This document shows, in pieces, positions 31,701-47,636 of a DNA stretch of 64,000 nt; the first letter of the stretch is position 1; every line of letters starts with the position of its first letter. The position numbers were made by a program, and so were the translations under genes. This DNA comes from Megamerina dolium (taxonomy: Eukaryota; Arthropoda; Insecta; Diptera; Megamerinidae), in contig OY978530.1 in the NCBI GenBank assembly GCA_963854835.1, positions 12,672,609-12,736,608 on the forward strand, given 5' to 3'. The notes under the pieces were generated by a model. That model was not told the DNA's origin and did not search any database. It was given only the letters and a program-made list of their open reading frames with translations.

Positions 31701-32760
31701 TCACTGCTGCCACCATTACGTCAGCAGGCGGTGTGCCTTGATGGTCATGCGCCAAGTACATCGATGTTAGCCAGACTCTATGGCCATTTGGCCATTTGGA
31801 GGAAAACAATTATAGTTGCTGTTGACCATAATGCAGGAACGATGTAGTTGTCGTTCTGCAAGCAGTAGAGCTTGTACTTTGTGCTTTTTTAACCACATAC
31901 CTGATTGTTGATGATCCGAGGCACCTGGATCAGGGCAACATCTACCCCGCCTGCGTTCAGGTGGAGGTGCAACTTGGCAGATGCCAACTTAGATTGGTGG
32001 AACTTGATTTGGATGAATCTCATCCTTAACCTTACGTCCAGCAGAGTTTACCACTATAGTGACATCTATCCCTAGATCCTCGACCGAGTCCAGCAGGTAG
32101 TCGTCGGCGTTCCCCTGCTGCTGTAACTGAAAGAAGTCGCCGACAAATTCGGAATTGGATAGTACATTGCTGCATTCCGAGCTAGTGCGAACTCCTAATT
32201 CTGGTTCCATATCTACATCAAGAGGGACCTCAGAACCAGATGCCTGCTTATCAGGTTATCCATCTTGCTTATAGACTTTCAGTGTGATCGACAAAAAGCC
32301 GTAATAGATCACACCTTTGGCCCTAGCTTGGTTCCCTTGTTTTCGCTATCTTCAAAGTATTTGTTGGTAGAGGCTCATTTCCTCTTTGAAGGAGTTTGAG
32401 GACTTTCACATGGTCAGAGGGTTCCGCAGAGATCCAAGTCCGTGAACGGGATCGGCTTGGAATTTCTTCCCTAGCGTTAACCTCCAACTTTGCGTTGTGC
32501 CAAACCTCTCCGAGTTTGGCCATAGCAAGTTTGTAGAGCATCAGTGATAATCCGAGCATGCTACAAGATGTACGCGTGCCATCCGGCATCACGAATTGAT
32601 GGTGCTGGACCTGGATGTTCTTCCAACAGATCAAAGTAGGTAGGGGTTGCTCGAGACACCGTCTGGACGATTCTCCAGTTAGTAGAGCTGATTCTACCGT
32701 CTTTTGCACTATATATTACAAGATAGACTGATGGAAACACAATGCAAATCAATCATTTGA
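28800..32760 (-). pseudogene. LINE with RNase H (LOA/I-like), U1 copy
   Basis: On - in order: an ORF1-like tail resembling the DUF4780 region (32709-32323; AKLEVNAREEIPSRSRSRTW); an APE endonuclease (31830-31245; WGSSGTNEWG-type context, NRQEVLDLTLASN, SSEHSFSDHRYINF); RT fragments full of stops (about 31200-29450); RNase H (WIPGHRDMLGNETADELAKK, 29370-29119); and a CCHC-like tail (CRIYGNEEEPESITHFLCEC, 29170-28862). The RT segment with YADD is missing; the join is near 30300-30330. Dead. The clade assignment rests on the RNase H and endonuclease motifs. Confidence 0.8.
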
Positions 32761-33079
32761 AAATTCTTTTGGTGGCTCAAATATTTTACTACTATTTGAT
32801 ATTTGTTTTACTAAAATGTAATTAGCACGAAAATCATGCAGTTAAAAAATGAAAAAAATGGTAGATTTGCCACAATTGTAGCATAATCCAAACACTGATT
32901 ACTAATGGTAAGGACAAAGCGTGTTTTATATACCTGAAACAAAAACCTTTCTCTCTTCCCCGTATGTCCCTCGCTCGCAAACAAAATGTATTTCATGCAA
33001 ATGTGCTTGTGTCTAAAACAGGACCAATATATATTAAATTGAAGTGCGTGACTTGAAACTTCGCACAAACTTTTCAGAT

Positions 33080-33296
33080 TAGAGTTTCCCTAAACCATTT
33101 ACGAAATATTTGCTAGGTGAATTTATACCAGATGGTGTTAATAGCTGATTTGGGTTTTTTACTTTTATCACGTGTACGCTGCGGCACGCGCAAATTTTTT
33201 TACAACTTTATCTTTGGTAGCACTCTCTATTTGATACTCCTCTATATCTGCTTCATTTCTTTGGTTTCTCAACTTGTTCATTCATGTTTTATTATC
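33080..33296 (-). pseudogene. Trace of a Polinton DUF8207-like gene, U1
   Basis: It is a diverged copy of the 5' part of the Polinton gene at 62245-62350: both have a CAACTTTATCTTT segment at matching places, and the U3 version also shares GGTACTCGAAACTA with it. No frame survives. Confidence 0.45.
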
Positions 33297-33405
33297 GAGC
33301 TAGATCAGATCAAGTCTGGTATTATCAGATTAGATTAGCAAGGTCTTGTAGTATCAGATCAGCTCAGGTATTATCAGATCAGGTCAAATGAGGTGGTCTG
33401 ATAAA
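33297..33405. repeat. GATCAGGT-type minisatellite, U1
   Basis: Irregular repeats of about 18-20 bp built on AGTATCAGATCAGGTC. Counterparts: 44985-45093 (U2), 57720-57860 (U3) and a longer one at 62478-62662. Confidence 0.85.
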
Positions 33406-33450
33406 ATATACTAAAGTTGATTGTGAAATACTTGAACCTTAAGCATTTTC

Positions 33451-34899
<1,449 letters not shown>

Positions 34900-35072
34900 G
34901 TAGCGTATACATACTTACATACATACCTATATAAATACATTGTATTACATATAAATAAATAGCGTCATACTGACGCTATTCAAACGCTATTCAATATATT
35001 GTTGACGGCAGCTCGCTGCCTGCAGTATCCCATTACATAAACACTACAACAATGTATAGCATACCATATGTA

Positions 35073-36000
35073 TGTTTCGTTTTTTTCGAGGCATAGAACT
35101 TCAAGTTGGCATTACTGTTCAAGATGGCGACCAATTTAACAGCTGTCAAGTGATTTATTCTCAGTTTGGTTTGGCAATTCATCATGAATAGACTCACGCC
35201 TGAACAACGCTTGCAAATAGTGCAATTTTATTTCGAAAATAATTGTCGTTCCCGATTTTCATAAGCGAATTTTGTTTAGCGATGAAGCGCACTTCTGGTT
35301 GAATGGCTACGTCAACAAACAAAACTGCCGCATTTGGAGTGAAGCTAATCCTCAAGTGTATGTCGAAACACCGTTACATCCAGAAAAACTGACTGTTTGG
35401 TGCGCTTTATGGGCTGGTGGAATCATTGGTCCGTACTTCTTCAAAAACGATGATGGCCAGAACGTTACAGTCAATGGTGATCGGTATAGAGCCATGATTA
35501 CTTACTTTTTCATTCCTGAATTGAACAACCATGATGTCCAGGAGCTGTGGTTCCAACAAGACGGCGCAACATGTCACACAGCTCGTGCCACAATCGATTT
35601 ATTGAAAGACACGTTTGGTGACCGCCTAATTTCACGTTTTGGACCTGTGAATTGGCCTCCAAGATCTTGTGATTTAACAAAGCTAGACTACTTTCTGTGG
35701 GGCTATGTAAAGTCATTGGTCTATGCGGCGGATAAGCCACAAACGCTTGACCATTTGGAAGACTACATTCGCCGTGTTATTGCCGATATACGGCCACAAA
35801 TGTTGGAAAAAGTCATCGAAAACTGGACGTCGAGATTGGACTACATCCGAGCCAGCCGTGGCGGTCATATGCCAGAAATCATATTTAAAATGTAATGCCA
35901 CAAGATTATCTTTCGAATAAATAAAATTCATGTCAATCGAATAATCCATCGTTGTTTTATTGCAATTTAAAGTTCTATACCTCGAAAAAAAAACACCCGG
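35073..36000 (+). mobile_element. rosa-like mariner (DD41D), internally deleted, U1
   Basis: Flanked by TA (35071-35072 and 36001-36002) with inverted ends sharing TTTTTTTCGAGG(C/T)ATAGAAC. U3 has the uninterrupted site with a single TA at 58844-58845. The element is 928 bp because the middle of the DNA-binding region is gone. Confidence 0.92.
35184..35895 (+). pseudogene. rosa-like DD41D transposase, U1, deletion derivative
   Basis: It begins MNRLTPEQRLQIVQFYFENN, then a deletion join with a stop near 35260. The catalytic part is open from 35272 to 35895: FSDEAHFWLNGYV (first Asp), WFQQDGATCHTAR (second Asp), WPPRSCDLTKLDYFLWGYV (third Asp, 41 residues after the second). DD41D is the spacing of the rosa group, first described in tephritid flies. 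The DNA-binding domain is lost, so it cannot bind its own ends. Confidence 0.88.
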
Positions 36001-36215
36001 TATAAGCATAAGTACTGCTTACCGACTTATAGCTTACTCAGCATAAGTTCTGGACTGCAATACTTACAATGATCATTATAATCAATATACATTCAATACC
36101 TAATGATCATTGTACCCAAATACCAATGTGTGAGTAAGTATGTGTGTTCCACATTCGCTTGCTATAAATAAGCCAATACGCCAATAAATAACGATTATTA
36201 ACACAAAGTCCAGCG

Positions 36216-36900
36216 CTCTTTACGAAGAGCAAACAACCACAACAGAAGGACCAAAACGGCTTACTCTGGAGGAGTATAGAAGCCGGCAACATAAGGTAAA
36301 AGAAGAAAAACTGACAAGGATTCCAGCCACACAAAAACCACCAAAGAGGCAAGTAAAGACAAAATTAAAAAACTTAGCACGAAATTTAATTACAGGTAAT
36401 GAACAAACATTAGGCGAAATAATAACAAAATTAAAATCATCAGTCAAAGGAAAATCAGTTGAAGTAATTTTGGCAAAATAATAAATCAGCTAATATTTAT
36501 GTCAAGGAAGTGGAGGAACTAACGAAAAGCCTCCAGAGCGCATACATTACAGATGGACTAACGGTCACACTGGCAGAAAAATACGCGACAAACAACGCCG
36601 TCCGTGCAATTATCAAAAATTGTACTAATGAGAAAGTAAAACTTATAATGAAATCAGGCCAATTCAGTACAATGAATGATGCAATGTCCAAATTCATCAA
36701 TAGTTGCACTGAAGCAACCGGAGACCAAAATACCGTACTGTACTATAATCACAACAGGCAAAATTAAAACCGATTTGGTTCAGAATCAGAATCAGAATCA
36801 AAACAACCGCTCATACAACAACAACACCGATCGAAACGTTCTGGTAACAGCAGAAGGTACGGGAAACGTACAAACCCCAAGTACTCAATAAGCGTCAATA
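36216..36900 (+). pseudogene. mdg1/412-like Gypsy Gag remains, U1
   Basis: It contains a stretch reading KRLTLEEYRSRQHKVKEEKL, then a join at about 36345-36350 where about 380 bp still present in U3 (59196-59575) are missing. Then NLARNLITGNEQTLGEIITK, two stops, and VKLIMKSGQFSTMNDAMSKF. No continuous Gag. Confidence 0.7.
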
Positions 36901-36929
36901 AAAACAATGGCAATGTCTATAATATCAAC

Positions 36930-38937
36930 TTGAATCTAGCTACATACATTTTCTCCAGAACATCGTTAAATAATAGAGTATCAACACTGCTAATCGATAC
37001 AGGCGCAGATATTTCCATAATCAAAATTGGACAGATAGAGAATAACACCATAAACAAAGGTACAATCACAAGCCTACATAGCCCCTTTGGGGCTTTATGT
37101 GGCCACATATTTATTTTTTTTATTTATGGTATAGGAAAAGGTGCAATACAAACATTGGGAAAAGTAAAAGCTGATCTGAAAATCGAAAATTTACTAATTG
37201 TAATACAACAAATGATAACAAAATTTGATATAAAAACAGAAAGCCTAGATAACTATGAAACAATATCATGGAACGATCGTCAAAATAAAGACCATAAATT
37301 ACAAAAACTATCTAAAAACTTACTAACCTTTATAAAAGAAAAATTACTAAAATTGTTGGAAGATTATATATATATGTATTTGCACTCGAAAATGAAAAAA
37401 TATCAGTAAATAATTTTTACAAACAAAAACTATGATTGAAAAACAACGAAACAACCTACATCAAAAACTATAGAATACCATACACGCATAAAGAAGAAAT
37501 CACTAGACAAATCAGAATACAATAGCCCAAATTTGTTAGTACCGAAAAAATCTCTGCCAGGAAGTAATTAGTAGATAGTGGATAAATTTCCATTGCCAAG
37601 AATAGACGACATTCTCGATCAATTAGGTAAAGCAAAATATTTTTCTTGCCTAGACTTAACGTCAGGGTTCCACCAAATTGAGTTAGATGAAAATTCAAGG
37701 GATATCACATCCTTTTCAACAGATAAGGGCTCATTCCGTTTCAAACGTCTTCCATAAGGATTAAAAATAGCTCCAAACTCATTCCAAAGAATGATGACAA
37801 TTGTATTTACAGGTTTACCACCAGCACAAGCTTTTCTTTACATGGACGATTTGCAGAACATTCACGTCTTTTAACAAGACTCTGCAGAAAAAAAGTAACT
37901 TTCGAATGGACTACAGAATGTTAAAACGCATTCAAATATTTAAAAAAACGCATTAATAAGTCCACAAATACTTCAATATCCAGATTTTCAAAGACAATTT
38001 TGTATAACCACAGCTGCTAGTAAATATGCATGTGGTGCGGTACTTAGTCAAGAATACGGTGGATTACAATTACCAATTGCTTACGCATCAAGATCTTTCA
38101 CAAAAGGTGAAAGCAATAAGTCAACAATTGAACAGGAACTAGCAGCAATCCACTGGGCCATTACACATTTTAGGCCATGTATCTATGGAACAAAATTTAT
38201 GGTCAAAAGCGATCATCGACCACTGTCGTATCTATTTGCAATGAAAAATCCATCTTCAATACTCACACGTATGAGGTAAGATCTAGAGAAATATGACTTC
38301 ACCGTTGAGTATTTGCGGGGTAAGGAAAACTATACAGCAGACGCTTTATCACGCATAGATTTTTCCGAAATAAAAATTATGAAAGATACAGCCAATCACA
38401 TATTCAAAGTAACAACTAGGCTACAACGTAAAAATGAAAATAAACAAGAAGAACCACATTCTTCTAAACAAAAGTCATCTGAAAATATAAAAATATATGA
38501 GGCGTTCAGCATAAAAAGAAAGAAGAAAAGCGCCATGCTAGCAATTAATGGCGACTGTATATAAATATAAACCATATTTTTGATAATGGCAAAATTGATC
38601 TAAAGCAATTATTTCCAATGCTTGAAAAAATCTACGTGGTATACAACAGTAGCACCGATGAAAGAGAAAAAAAAAATTAGACCTACAACTCAGTCAATTA
38701 CAACAATGGTCGACATCACATCTGAAAACGCAAAGATAAAAGAGTGCAGTGCAGCGAGCAAAATTCTACATTCCAAATAAATCCTCTTCGACACATTAAA
38801 TCAGTTTCAACATCGAGAACAAAATATAAAGCAACGGCGGAATTAACAAGAACTTCGTCTAACCACAGTACAACAGAAGAAAGCGGCTCGACAGAAACAG
38901 GGAACCAAGAAAATCAGCATCCGAAGTGGTAGATTGC
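36930..38937 (+). pseudogene. mdg1/412-like Gypsy Pol remains, U1
   Basis: In order: protease TLLIDTGADISII (about 36988); RT FPLPRIDDILDQLGKAKYF, CLDLTSGFHQIELDE, a stop inside the PFGL-type motif at about 37756, AFLYMDD at about 37840 followed by a large deletion; RNase H with YACGAVLSQEYGG, KSDHRPLSYLF, and ENYTADALSRIDF. Several stops and deletions. Integrase is not recognisable beyond 38570. The protease region carries an insertion of a SINE-type tail at 37080-37125. Confidence 0.82.
37080..37125 (+). mobile_element. SINE-type 3' tail inserted in the Gypsy protease region, U1
   Basis: CCCCTTTGGGGCTTTATGTG and the following GGCCACATATTTATTTTTTT match the last about 45 bases of the SINE family at 12142 and 62666. 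The frame stays open across it. U2 has the same insertion at 48716-48761. Confidence 0.75.
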
Positions 38938-39118
38938 AGTAGAAGTTAATAAGTTATAAAGATAGGTATAATGTATTAAGATGTACATATAAATACACAG
39001 TATATACGTTTTAAAACTAAAATATTTAACCTAAACAATTTGTAAATTCAATTTGTAAAAGAAAAAACTATCAATCTTTTAAATTGATAATTTTTTCTTC
39101 ATAATGGGTGGAGGGATG

Positions 39119-39388
39119 TTGTGAGTCAATTAATGCTCATCTAATTTATGTATTTTGACTCACTACAAATGTTATAGTAATACTATTATTATCGTTATGT
39201 TGTTTTATTATGTGTATTTACTGTAACCATTAATTAATGATAATCAACACACTGTGCATAATGTAATTATCATTGGCTGAAATGGGTTGTAGTATATCTA
39301 TAAAAATGCGTGGTCAGCGTCATCGTACCTCACTGTATGATTTTAGATTTAAGTGATCTTATTTTTGTTTATTATTTTGATAATAGTG
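39119..39388 (+). repeat. LTR-like end of the Gypsy remains, U1/U2 boundary
   Basis: It follows a purine tract (GGGTGGAGGGA at 39108-39118) and starts TGTTGTGAGTCAATT, possibly ending ...AATAGTGCA at 39388. It does not match the block at 34900-36215. The U1/U2 junction (about 39354) lies inside it. U2 counterpart: 50759-51028. Confidence 0.5.
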
Positions 39389-40489
39389 CATGAAGACAAG
39401 GTTGGAAGCTTTTCAAATGATAATCAAACACTTCCCAACATGTAGAATGGTGCTACCCAATTCACTTGCCTGTTTTTCGGTCAAATTTCGTGTAGACTTG
39501 AAGATAAGACTTCTCAATCTTTTTATTTTCTTTGTTTCACTTGCCTTGTTTTCCGTAAAATTTCTTGTGGACTGTAAGATAATAAGCCTTCTTAATCTTT
39601 TTATTTTCTTTGCAAGGGTGGTGTTTGATTATGCGGCGCATGATAGTGTTTTTGCTTTTGTCTTAGTCCTGATTTAGACACAAAAACATTTGCATGAAAA
39701 ACATTTTCAATTCACTTTTGATGTTTCGTTCGAGTTTACACGGGCAGAAATGCGACATGTAAAGTCCTTTGTATATTTTCTTAATGTTTGACATTATGAA
39801 CAGTGTTCGAACTGTAATAAAATTTTTAGAGGTAGATGAAGGTAAAAAATTGTGGTAAATACTAAAATTTAGTGGTCGATTTTGATGAAGTTAACGATGA
39901 TAATTTGTATTAAGTCGGTTTTTGTTATTCAACAAAAAAGTGTAATGTTTTACATTTATTACTACTATATAAACAAAAATATTGGCGAGACTCTTGCAAT
40001 CGTATAAATTGATTTTTGGTGATTTTTGAATGAATGAATGAATGAACCGAGTATGAATTTTGATAATAAAATTCAATAATCTGCAAGATTTGTTCGTTCG
40101 TAAGTCGATTTATGGTTAAATTATAGACCAAACTGAACATGTTTGACTGTAACATGTTACACGAGAACAGCTGAGCTGTTCATGGCGTAAACGACCAGAT
40201 AAAATTATGTGGTTTGAAATGCAATTCTTTTGTAATTGCTTTTGTTCTGTAATGCGTTAAATCATAGGTAAATATACTTAATTTATGTTAAGGTTAATTA
40301 CTTTCATTTTTCTCAAACAGCCCAATCATTAATTTGTATTTTTTCCAATTCTGCTAATATTCGACATTTTTATTGTTAACAATAACATGTTGATTGATTT
40401 ATGGCCTTTATACGATGACTTGTTTGGTGCGTTCATGCATAAATCCCACTATTCATTTCATGTTTCATTGTTACACATGTAACAAGGCC

Positions 40490-43400
40490 AGATGAGGCCC
40501 ATTGTGATGCCGCAGGTGGGCAACCCCGTTTCCCTTAGGAACCTACCCGAGCTACGGGTAAAGCGTAATATGTTTCCCAGCTGACAGTAAGCGAGCTCGG
40601 TGAGTGACCAGCAAGAAAGTGCTCCCACACTCACACAGAAAGTGAGTTATGGACTCTGGTTCTTCCTCGTTTCCGTAGATCCGGCAGTAGTCAGGTGCAG
40701 TGATGTCTAGACTATTTGCATGCCTACCTATGAGACAATGTCCCGTAATAATTCCCACCAGCAGACTAACCGCGTGTCTTTTAAGTGCTACTAGGTTCTT
40801 TGTTTGTTTTATGTTAAGTTTCGGCCAGATTGATCTGGTAGTTTTACACGACTGTTCCAACTCCCATCTGGGTTCGTCTTCTGTAATGCGTCAGGGGCTA
40901 GTAGAAGTTTACATGTCGCCATTGGAATGCCGATACTCTCCTTATCAGAAAAAGTTTGCAACGTTGTACCCTTCTTTGCAAGCTCGTCCGCAGTTTCGTT
41001 CCCTAGCATGTCCCTGTGCCCTGGAATCCATATGAGGTGAATGTTGAACTGCTCGGACATCTCATTAAGAGATGTTCTGCAGTTATGGACTATAATGAAT
41101 TCAAGTAAACTGAATCTAGGGATCTTATTGCCGTTTGTCTGTCAGTTAAAATACCTATATCCACTTGTGATATAACGTTACACTTAAGCTAGGCAGTGGC
41201 CCGGCAGTCTGAAGACTATGCGAACCTTAAGAGTTTCACAGAATACCCCCGCACCTACCCGTCCGTCAAGTTTGGAGCGATCGGTCTAGAATTGGATTGA
41301 TCCATTGAAAGAGGTGTCCCCATCCTCCCAATCGGGTCTGTCCGGAATGTGTGTAACAAACCTGTTGTCGAACGTCAACTTTGCATTATCATAGTCAACT
41401 GTTCGCGGTATAAAGCTGTACTGGTTCAGAATTGTTGAGTGTCCCGTATCGTTGCAGGATCATTCTGAAATTGATCTGAGTCTTATTGCGGATTGAGCTG
41501 CTAATTGCTTCCCCAGGATATCTAAAAAAATAAGGTGTAACAAGATATTCAGAGAATTGGTGGAGGTTGGAATGACTGCCCTTGTAAGGCACAAGGATGC
41601 CATCCTTTGGATATTTTAAATGAAATTTGTGTTTGTGGCCTTATTAATCTGCGTTTACCAGACGGCGACCCCATACAGTAATATTGGTCTCACTACCTCA
41701 GTGTAGAGACAAATTACGACATTCGGCCTCATTCCCCATTTCTTTCCTATTGCTCATTTGTATGAGTATAATTCAATCGGGGCTAATGCGTTCTAAAATG
41801 TTACGTTTCCAATTTAGTTTTTTGTCAAGGATTAATCCTAGATATCTGGATTCGTCCGAAAAATTAAGACGAGTTCCTCTAATTGAGGTTGTAATAAATG
41901 TTGGTTTGTACTTTCTTGTGAAAAGGACAAGGTGTGTTTTCTGCGGATTAAACCCCAGACCACAGTCAGTGGTCCAATTGCTTAGAATGTTAAGGGGAAC
42001 TGGGGAATGTTACGATTCCCACAGTTTCGCATTGATGGTCCTATGGATCAACATAAGGCGTATCAAATGTCTTAAGGAAAAATCAACTTCAAGCTTGGAT
42101 AGAGTTTCGATGATGGCTCCAGGAAAGATATTGTTGAAGGCACCTTTAATATCAATAAAGGCGACCATTGTATAGTTCTTGAAGTTCAAGTCCTTTTCTA
42201 TTATTTATACCAGAGAATGCAGTCTGTATCAACAGATTTGCCTTTACAATTGGAATGTTGCGCCCTCGAGATTCTTTTGGGACGATATTTTCTAGAATAT
42301 AAGTGTCAATCAATCCTTCTAAGGTTTTTAAAAGGAAAGATGACTAGGATATAGGTCTAAGGTCGTTAGGTCTGCACTGTGAAGTTTTTCCTCCCTTAGG
42401 AATAAATAATACGTTCACATCAGTCCAACCAAGAGGAATGCGTGATCGTTTGATGCAGGCTTCAAATATGTTCTCCAACCAGGGTGAAACTAGGTTGGGC
42501 ACTGCTTGAAGCTCAGTTGGAATAATTCCATCCGGTCCAGGAGACTTAAAAATTTAAAAGAGTTAATTGCCCAGTGAATTCTGCTTCGAGTCATTATGTC
42601 TTTTGGTAAGGTGCCCGAAAAGTGCCCCGATGGTAGGTTTAAATTAGACGAAGGTATTGACCAACCCGGAAAATGTGTTTCCAGGAGAATTTCTGGTGTT
42701 TCTTCGCTATTAGATGCCCATGTTAATTGCAGATGCTAAGAAGCGCGCTGCGCTTTTCTAATCCTTATATTTGTAAGTTCGTAAGTGAAAATTGTATAAG
42801 TAACTTTACTGGATTTGGTTATGTTAAAAGCCTACCGACAAATTTTTGTTAACGTCATTAGCTCGATCGACCACCAAGGTGCTTTCCGTTTTCCTCTCTG
42901 TCACCTAAGGGGACAGTTTTTATCTAATTTCTAATTAAGTGTCTGTGTGAGAGACTCCACTAATCGATCTAAATAATGTGTTGTGATTGGCGTCTGCAGA
43001 GGTTTCCTTGTTAAGGTTTCTTTACCTATAGACTTATACAAGTTCCAGTCCATCGACCAATAATGTCGGAAGAAATTCTGACCTGCAGCTTGTGTGCTGA
43101 AGTTAAAATTTATATATCGGTGATCAGAGAATGAGTGTTCACTGGAAACTCTCCATTCTGTGATCATATCCGCAATAGAGTTAGATGCTAGAGTAAGATC
43201 GAGAACCTCCTGACGGTTATTGGTCATAAATGTTGGCATGTCGCCAATGTTGCATGTAATAAGGTTAGTACTTAGGATAAAATCAAAGAGTGACTCACCC
43301 CATTCGTTTGTTCCGCTGCTTCCCAAGCGATGTGGTATGCATTGGTATCACTCCCAACAAGGTGACCAATGTCCTACTTGCTTCTGTCACTGCTGCCACC

Positions 43401-44446
43401 ATTACGTCAGCAGGCGGTGTGCCTTGATGGTCATGCGCCAAGTACATCAATGTTAGCCAGACTCTATGGCCATTTGGCCATTTGGAGGAAAACAATTATA
43501 GTTGCTGTTGACCATAATGCAGGAACGATGTAGTTGTCGTTCTGCAAGCAGTAGAGCTTGTACTTTGTGCTTTTTTAACCACATACCTGATTGTTGATGA
43601 TCCGAGGCACCTGGATCAGGGCAACATCTACCCCGCCTGCGTTCAGGTGGAGGTGCAACTTGGCAGATGCCAACTTAGATTGGTGGAACTTGATTTGGAT
43701 GAATCTCATCCTTAACCTTACGTCCAGCAGAGTTTACCACTATAGTGACATCTATCCCTAGATCCTCGACCGAGTCCAGCAGGTAGTCGTCGGCGTTCCC
43801 CTGCTGCTGTAACTGAAAGAAGTCGCCGACAAATTCGGAATTGGATAGTACATTGCTGCATTCCGAGCTAGTGCGAACTCCTAATTCTGGTTCCATATCT
43901 ACATCAAGAGGGACCTCAGAACCAGATGCCTGCTTATCAGGTTATCCATCTTGCTTATAGACTTTCAGTGTGATCGACAAAAAGCCGTAATAGATCACAC
44001 CTTTGGCCCTAGCTTGGTTCCCTTATTTTCGCTATCTTCAAAGTATTTGTTGGTAGAGGCTCATTTCCTCTTTGAAGGAGTTTGAGGACTTTCACATGGT
44101 CAGAGGGTTCCGCAGAGATCCAAGTCCGTGAACGGGATCGGCTTGGAATTTCTTCCCTAGCGTTAACCTCCAACTTTGCGTTGTGCCAAACCTCTCCGAG
44201 TTTGGCCATAGCAAGTTTGTAGAGCATCAGTGATAATCCGAGCATGCTACAAGATGTACGCGTGCCATCCGGCATCACGAATTGATGGTGCTGGACCTGG
44301 ATGTTCTTCCAACAGATCAAAGTAGGTAGGGGTTGCTCGAGACACCGTCTGGACGATTCTCCAGTTAGTAGAGCTGATTCTACCGTCTTTTGCACTATAT
44401 ATTACAAGATAGACTGATGGAAACACAATGCAAATCAATCATTTGA
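40490..44446 (-). pseudogene. LINE with RNase H (LOA/I-like), U2 copy
   Basis: Same order and same lesions as the U1 copy. RNase H is at 41060-40809, endonuclease at about 43495-42931, ORF1-like tail at 44395-44009. It differs from U1 by a small deletion near 41785 and scattered substitutions, several of which are shared with U3. Confidence 0.8.
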
Positions 44447-44765
44447 AAATTCTTTTGGTGGCTCAAATATTTTACTACTATTTGATATTTGTTTTACTAA
44501 AATGTAATTAGCACGAAAATCATGCAGTTATAAAATGAAAAAAATGGTAGATTTGCCACAATTGTAGCATAATCCAAACACTGATTACTAATGGTAAGGA
44601 CAAAGCGTGTTTTATATACCTGAAACAAAAACCTTTCTCTCTTCCCCGTATGTCCCTCGCTCGCAAACAAAATGTATTTCATGCAAATGTGCTTGTGTCT
44701 AAAACAGCACCAATATATATTAAATTGAAGTGCGTGACTTGAAACTTCGCACAAACTTTTCAGAT

Positions 44766-45093
44766 TAGAGTTTCCCTAAACCATTTACGAAATATTTGCT
44801 AGGTGAATTTATACCAGATGGTGTTAATAGCTGATTTGGGTTTTTTACTTTTATCACGTGTACGCTGCGGCACGCGCAAATTTTTTTACAACTTTATCTT
44901 TGGTAGCACTCTCTATTTGATACTCCTCTATATCTGCTTCATTTCTTTGGTTTCTCAACTTGTTCATTCATGTTTTATTATCGAGCTAGATCAGATCAAG
45001 TCTGGTATTATCAGATCAGATTAGCAAGGTCTTGTAGTATCAGATCAGCTCAGGTATTATCAGATCAGGTCAAATGAGGTGGTCTGATAAAAT
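44766..45093. repeat. Polinton trace and minisatellite, U2
   Basis: Counterpart of 33080-33405: the Polinton-like trace up to about 44984 and the GATCAGGT repeats after it. Confidence 0.6.
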
Positions 45094-45137
45094 ATACTAA
45101 AGTTGATTGTGAAATACTTGAACCTTAAGCATTTTCG

Positions 45138-46534
<1,397 letters not shown>

Positions 46535-46709
46535 TTGTAGCGTATACATACTTACATACATACCTATATAAATACATTGTATTACATATAAATAAATAGC
46601 GTCATACTGACGCTATTCAAACGCTATTCAATATATTGTTGACGGCAGCTCGCTGCCTGCAGTATCCCATTACATAAACACTACAACAATGTATAGCATA
46701 CCATATGTA

Positions 46710-47636
46710 TGTTTCGTTTTTTTCGAGGCATAGAACTTCAAGTTGGCATTACTGTTCAAGATGGCGACCAATTTAACAGCTGTCAAGTGATTTATTCTCA
46801 GTTTGGTTTGGCAATTCATCATGAATAGACTCACGCCTGAACAACGCTTGCAAATAGTGCAATTTTATTTCGAAAATAATTGTCGTTCCCGATTTTCATA
46901 AGCGAATTTTGTTTAGCGATGAAGCGCACTTCTGGTTGAATGGCTACGTCAACAAACAAAACTGCCGCATTTGGAGTGAAGCTAATCCTCAAGTGTATGT
47001 CGAAACACCGTTACATCCAGAAAAACTGACTGTTTGGTGCGCTTTATGGGCTGGTGGAATCATTGGTCCGTACTTCTTCAAAATCGATGATGGCCAGAAC
47101 GTTACAGTCAATGGTGATCGGTATAGAGCCATGATTACTTACTTTTTCATTCCTGAATTGAACAACCATGATGTCCAGGAGCTGTGGTTCCAACAAGACG
47201 GCGCAACATGTCACACAGCTCGTGCCACAATCGATTTATTGAAAGACACGTTTGGTGACCGCCTAATTTCACGTTTTGGACCTGTGAATTGGCCTCCAAG
47301 ATCTTGTGATTTAACAAAGCTAGACTACTTTCTGTGGGGCTATGTAAAGTCATTGGTCTATGCGGCGGATAAGCCACAAACGCTTGACCATTTGGAAGAC
47401 TACATTCGCCGTGTTATTGCCGATATACGGCCACAAATGTTGGAAAAAGTCATCGAAAACTGGACGTCGAGATTGGACTACATCCGAGCCAGCCGTGGCG
47501 GTCATATGCCTGAAATCATATTTAAAATGTAATGCCACAAGATTATCTTTCGAATAAATAAAATTCATGTCAATCGAATAATCCATCGTTGTTTTATTGC
47601 AATTTAAAGTTCTATACCTCGAAAAAAAACACCCGG
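46710..47636 (+). mobile_element. rosa-like mariner (DD41D), internally deleted, U2
   Basis: Same insertion as in U1, with TA at 46708-46709 and 47637-47638. The open catalytic part is 46909-47532; one residue differs from U1 (Asn to Ile in FFKNDDG). The internal deletion is identical, so it was duplicated, not inserted twice. Confidence 0.92.

Larger units (their letters stand above)
34900..36215 (+). repeat. LTR-like block, interrupted by a rosa-like element, U1
   Basis: From TGTAGCGTATACATAC at about 34899 to about ATTAACA at 36201, without the rosa element, this is about 400 bp with a TATAAATA box (36163-36170) and lies directly before the Gypsy gag. That is the expected place of a 5' LTR. 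No matching copy is found at the 3' end of the element. Confidence 0.5.
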
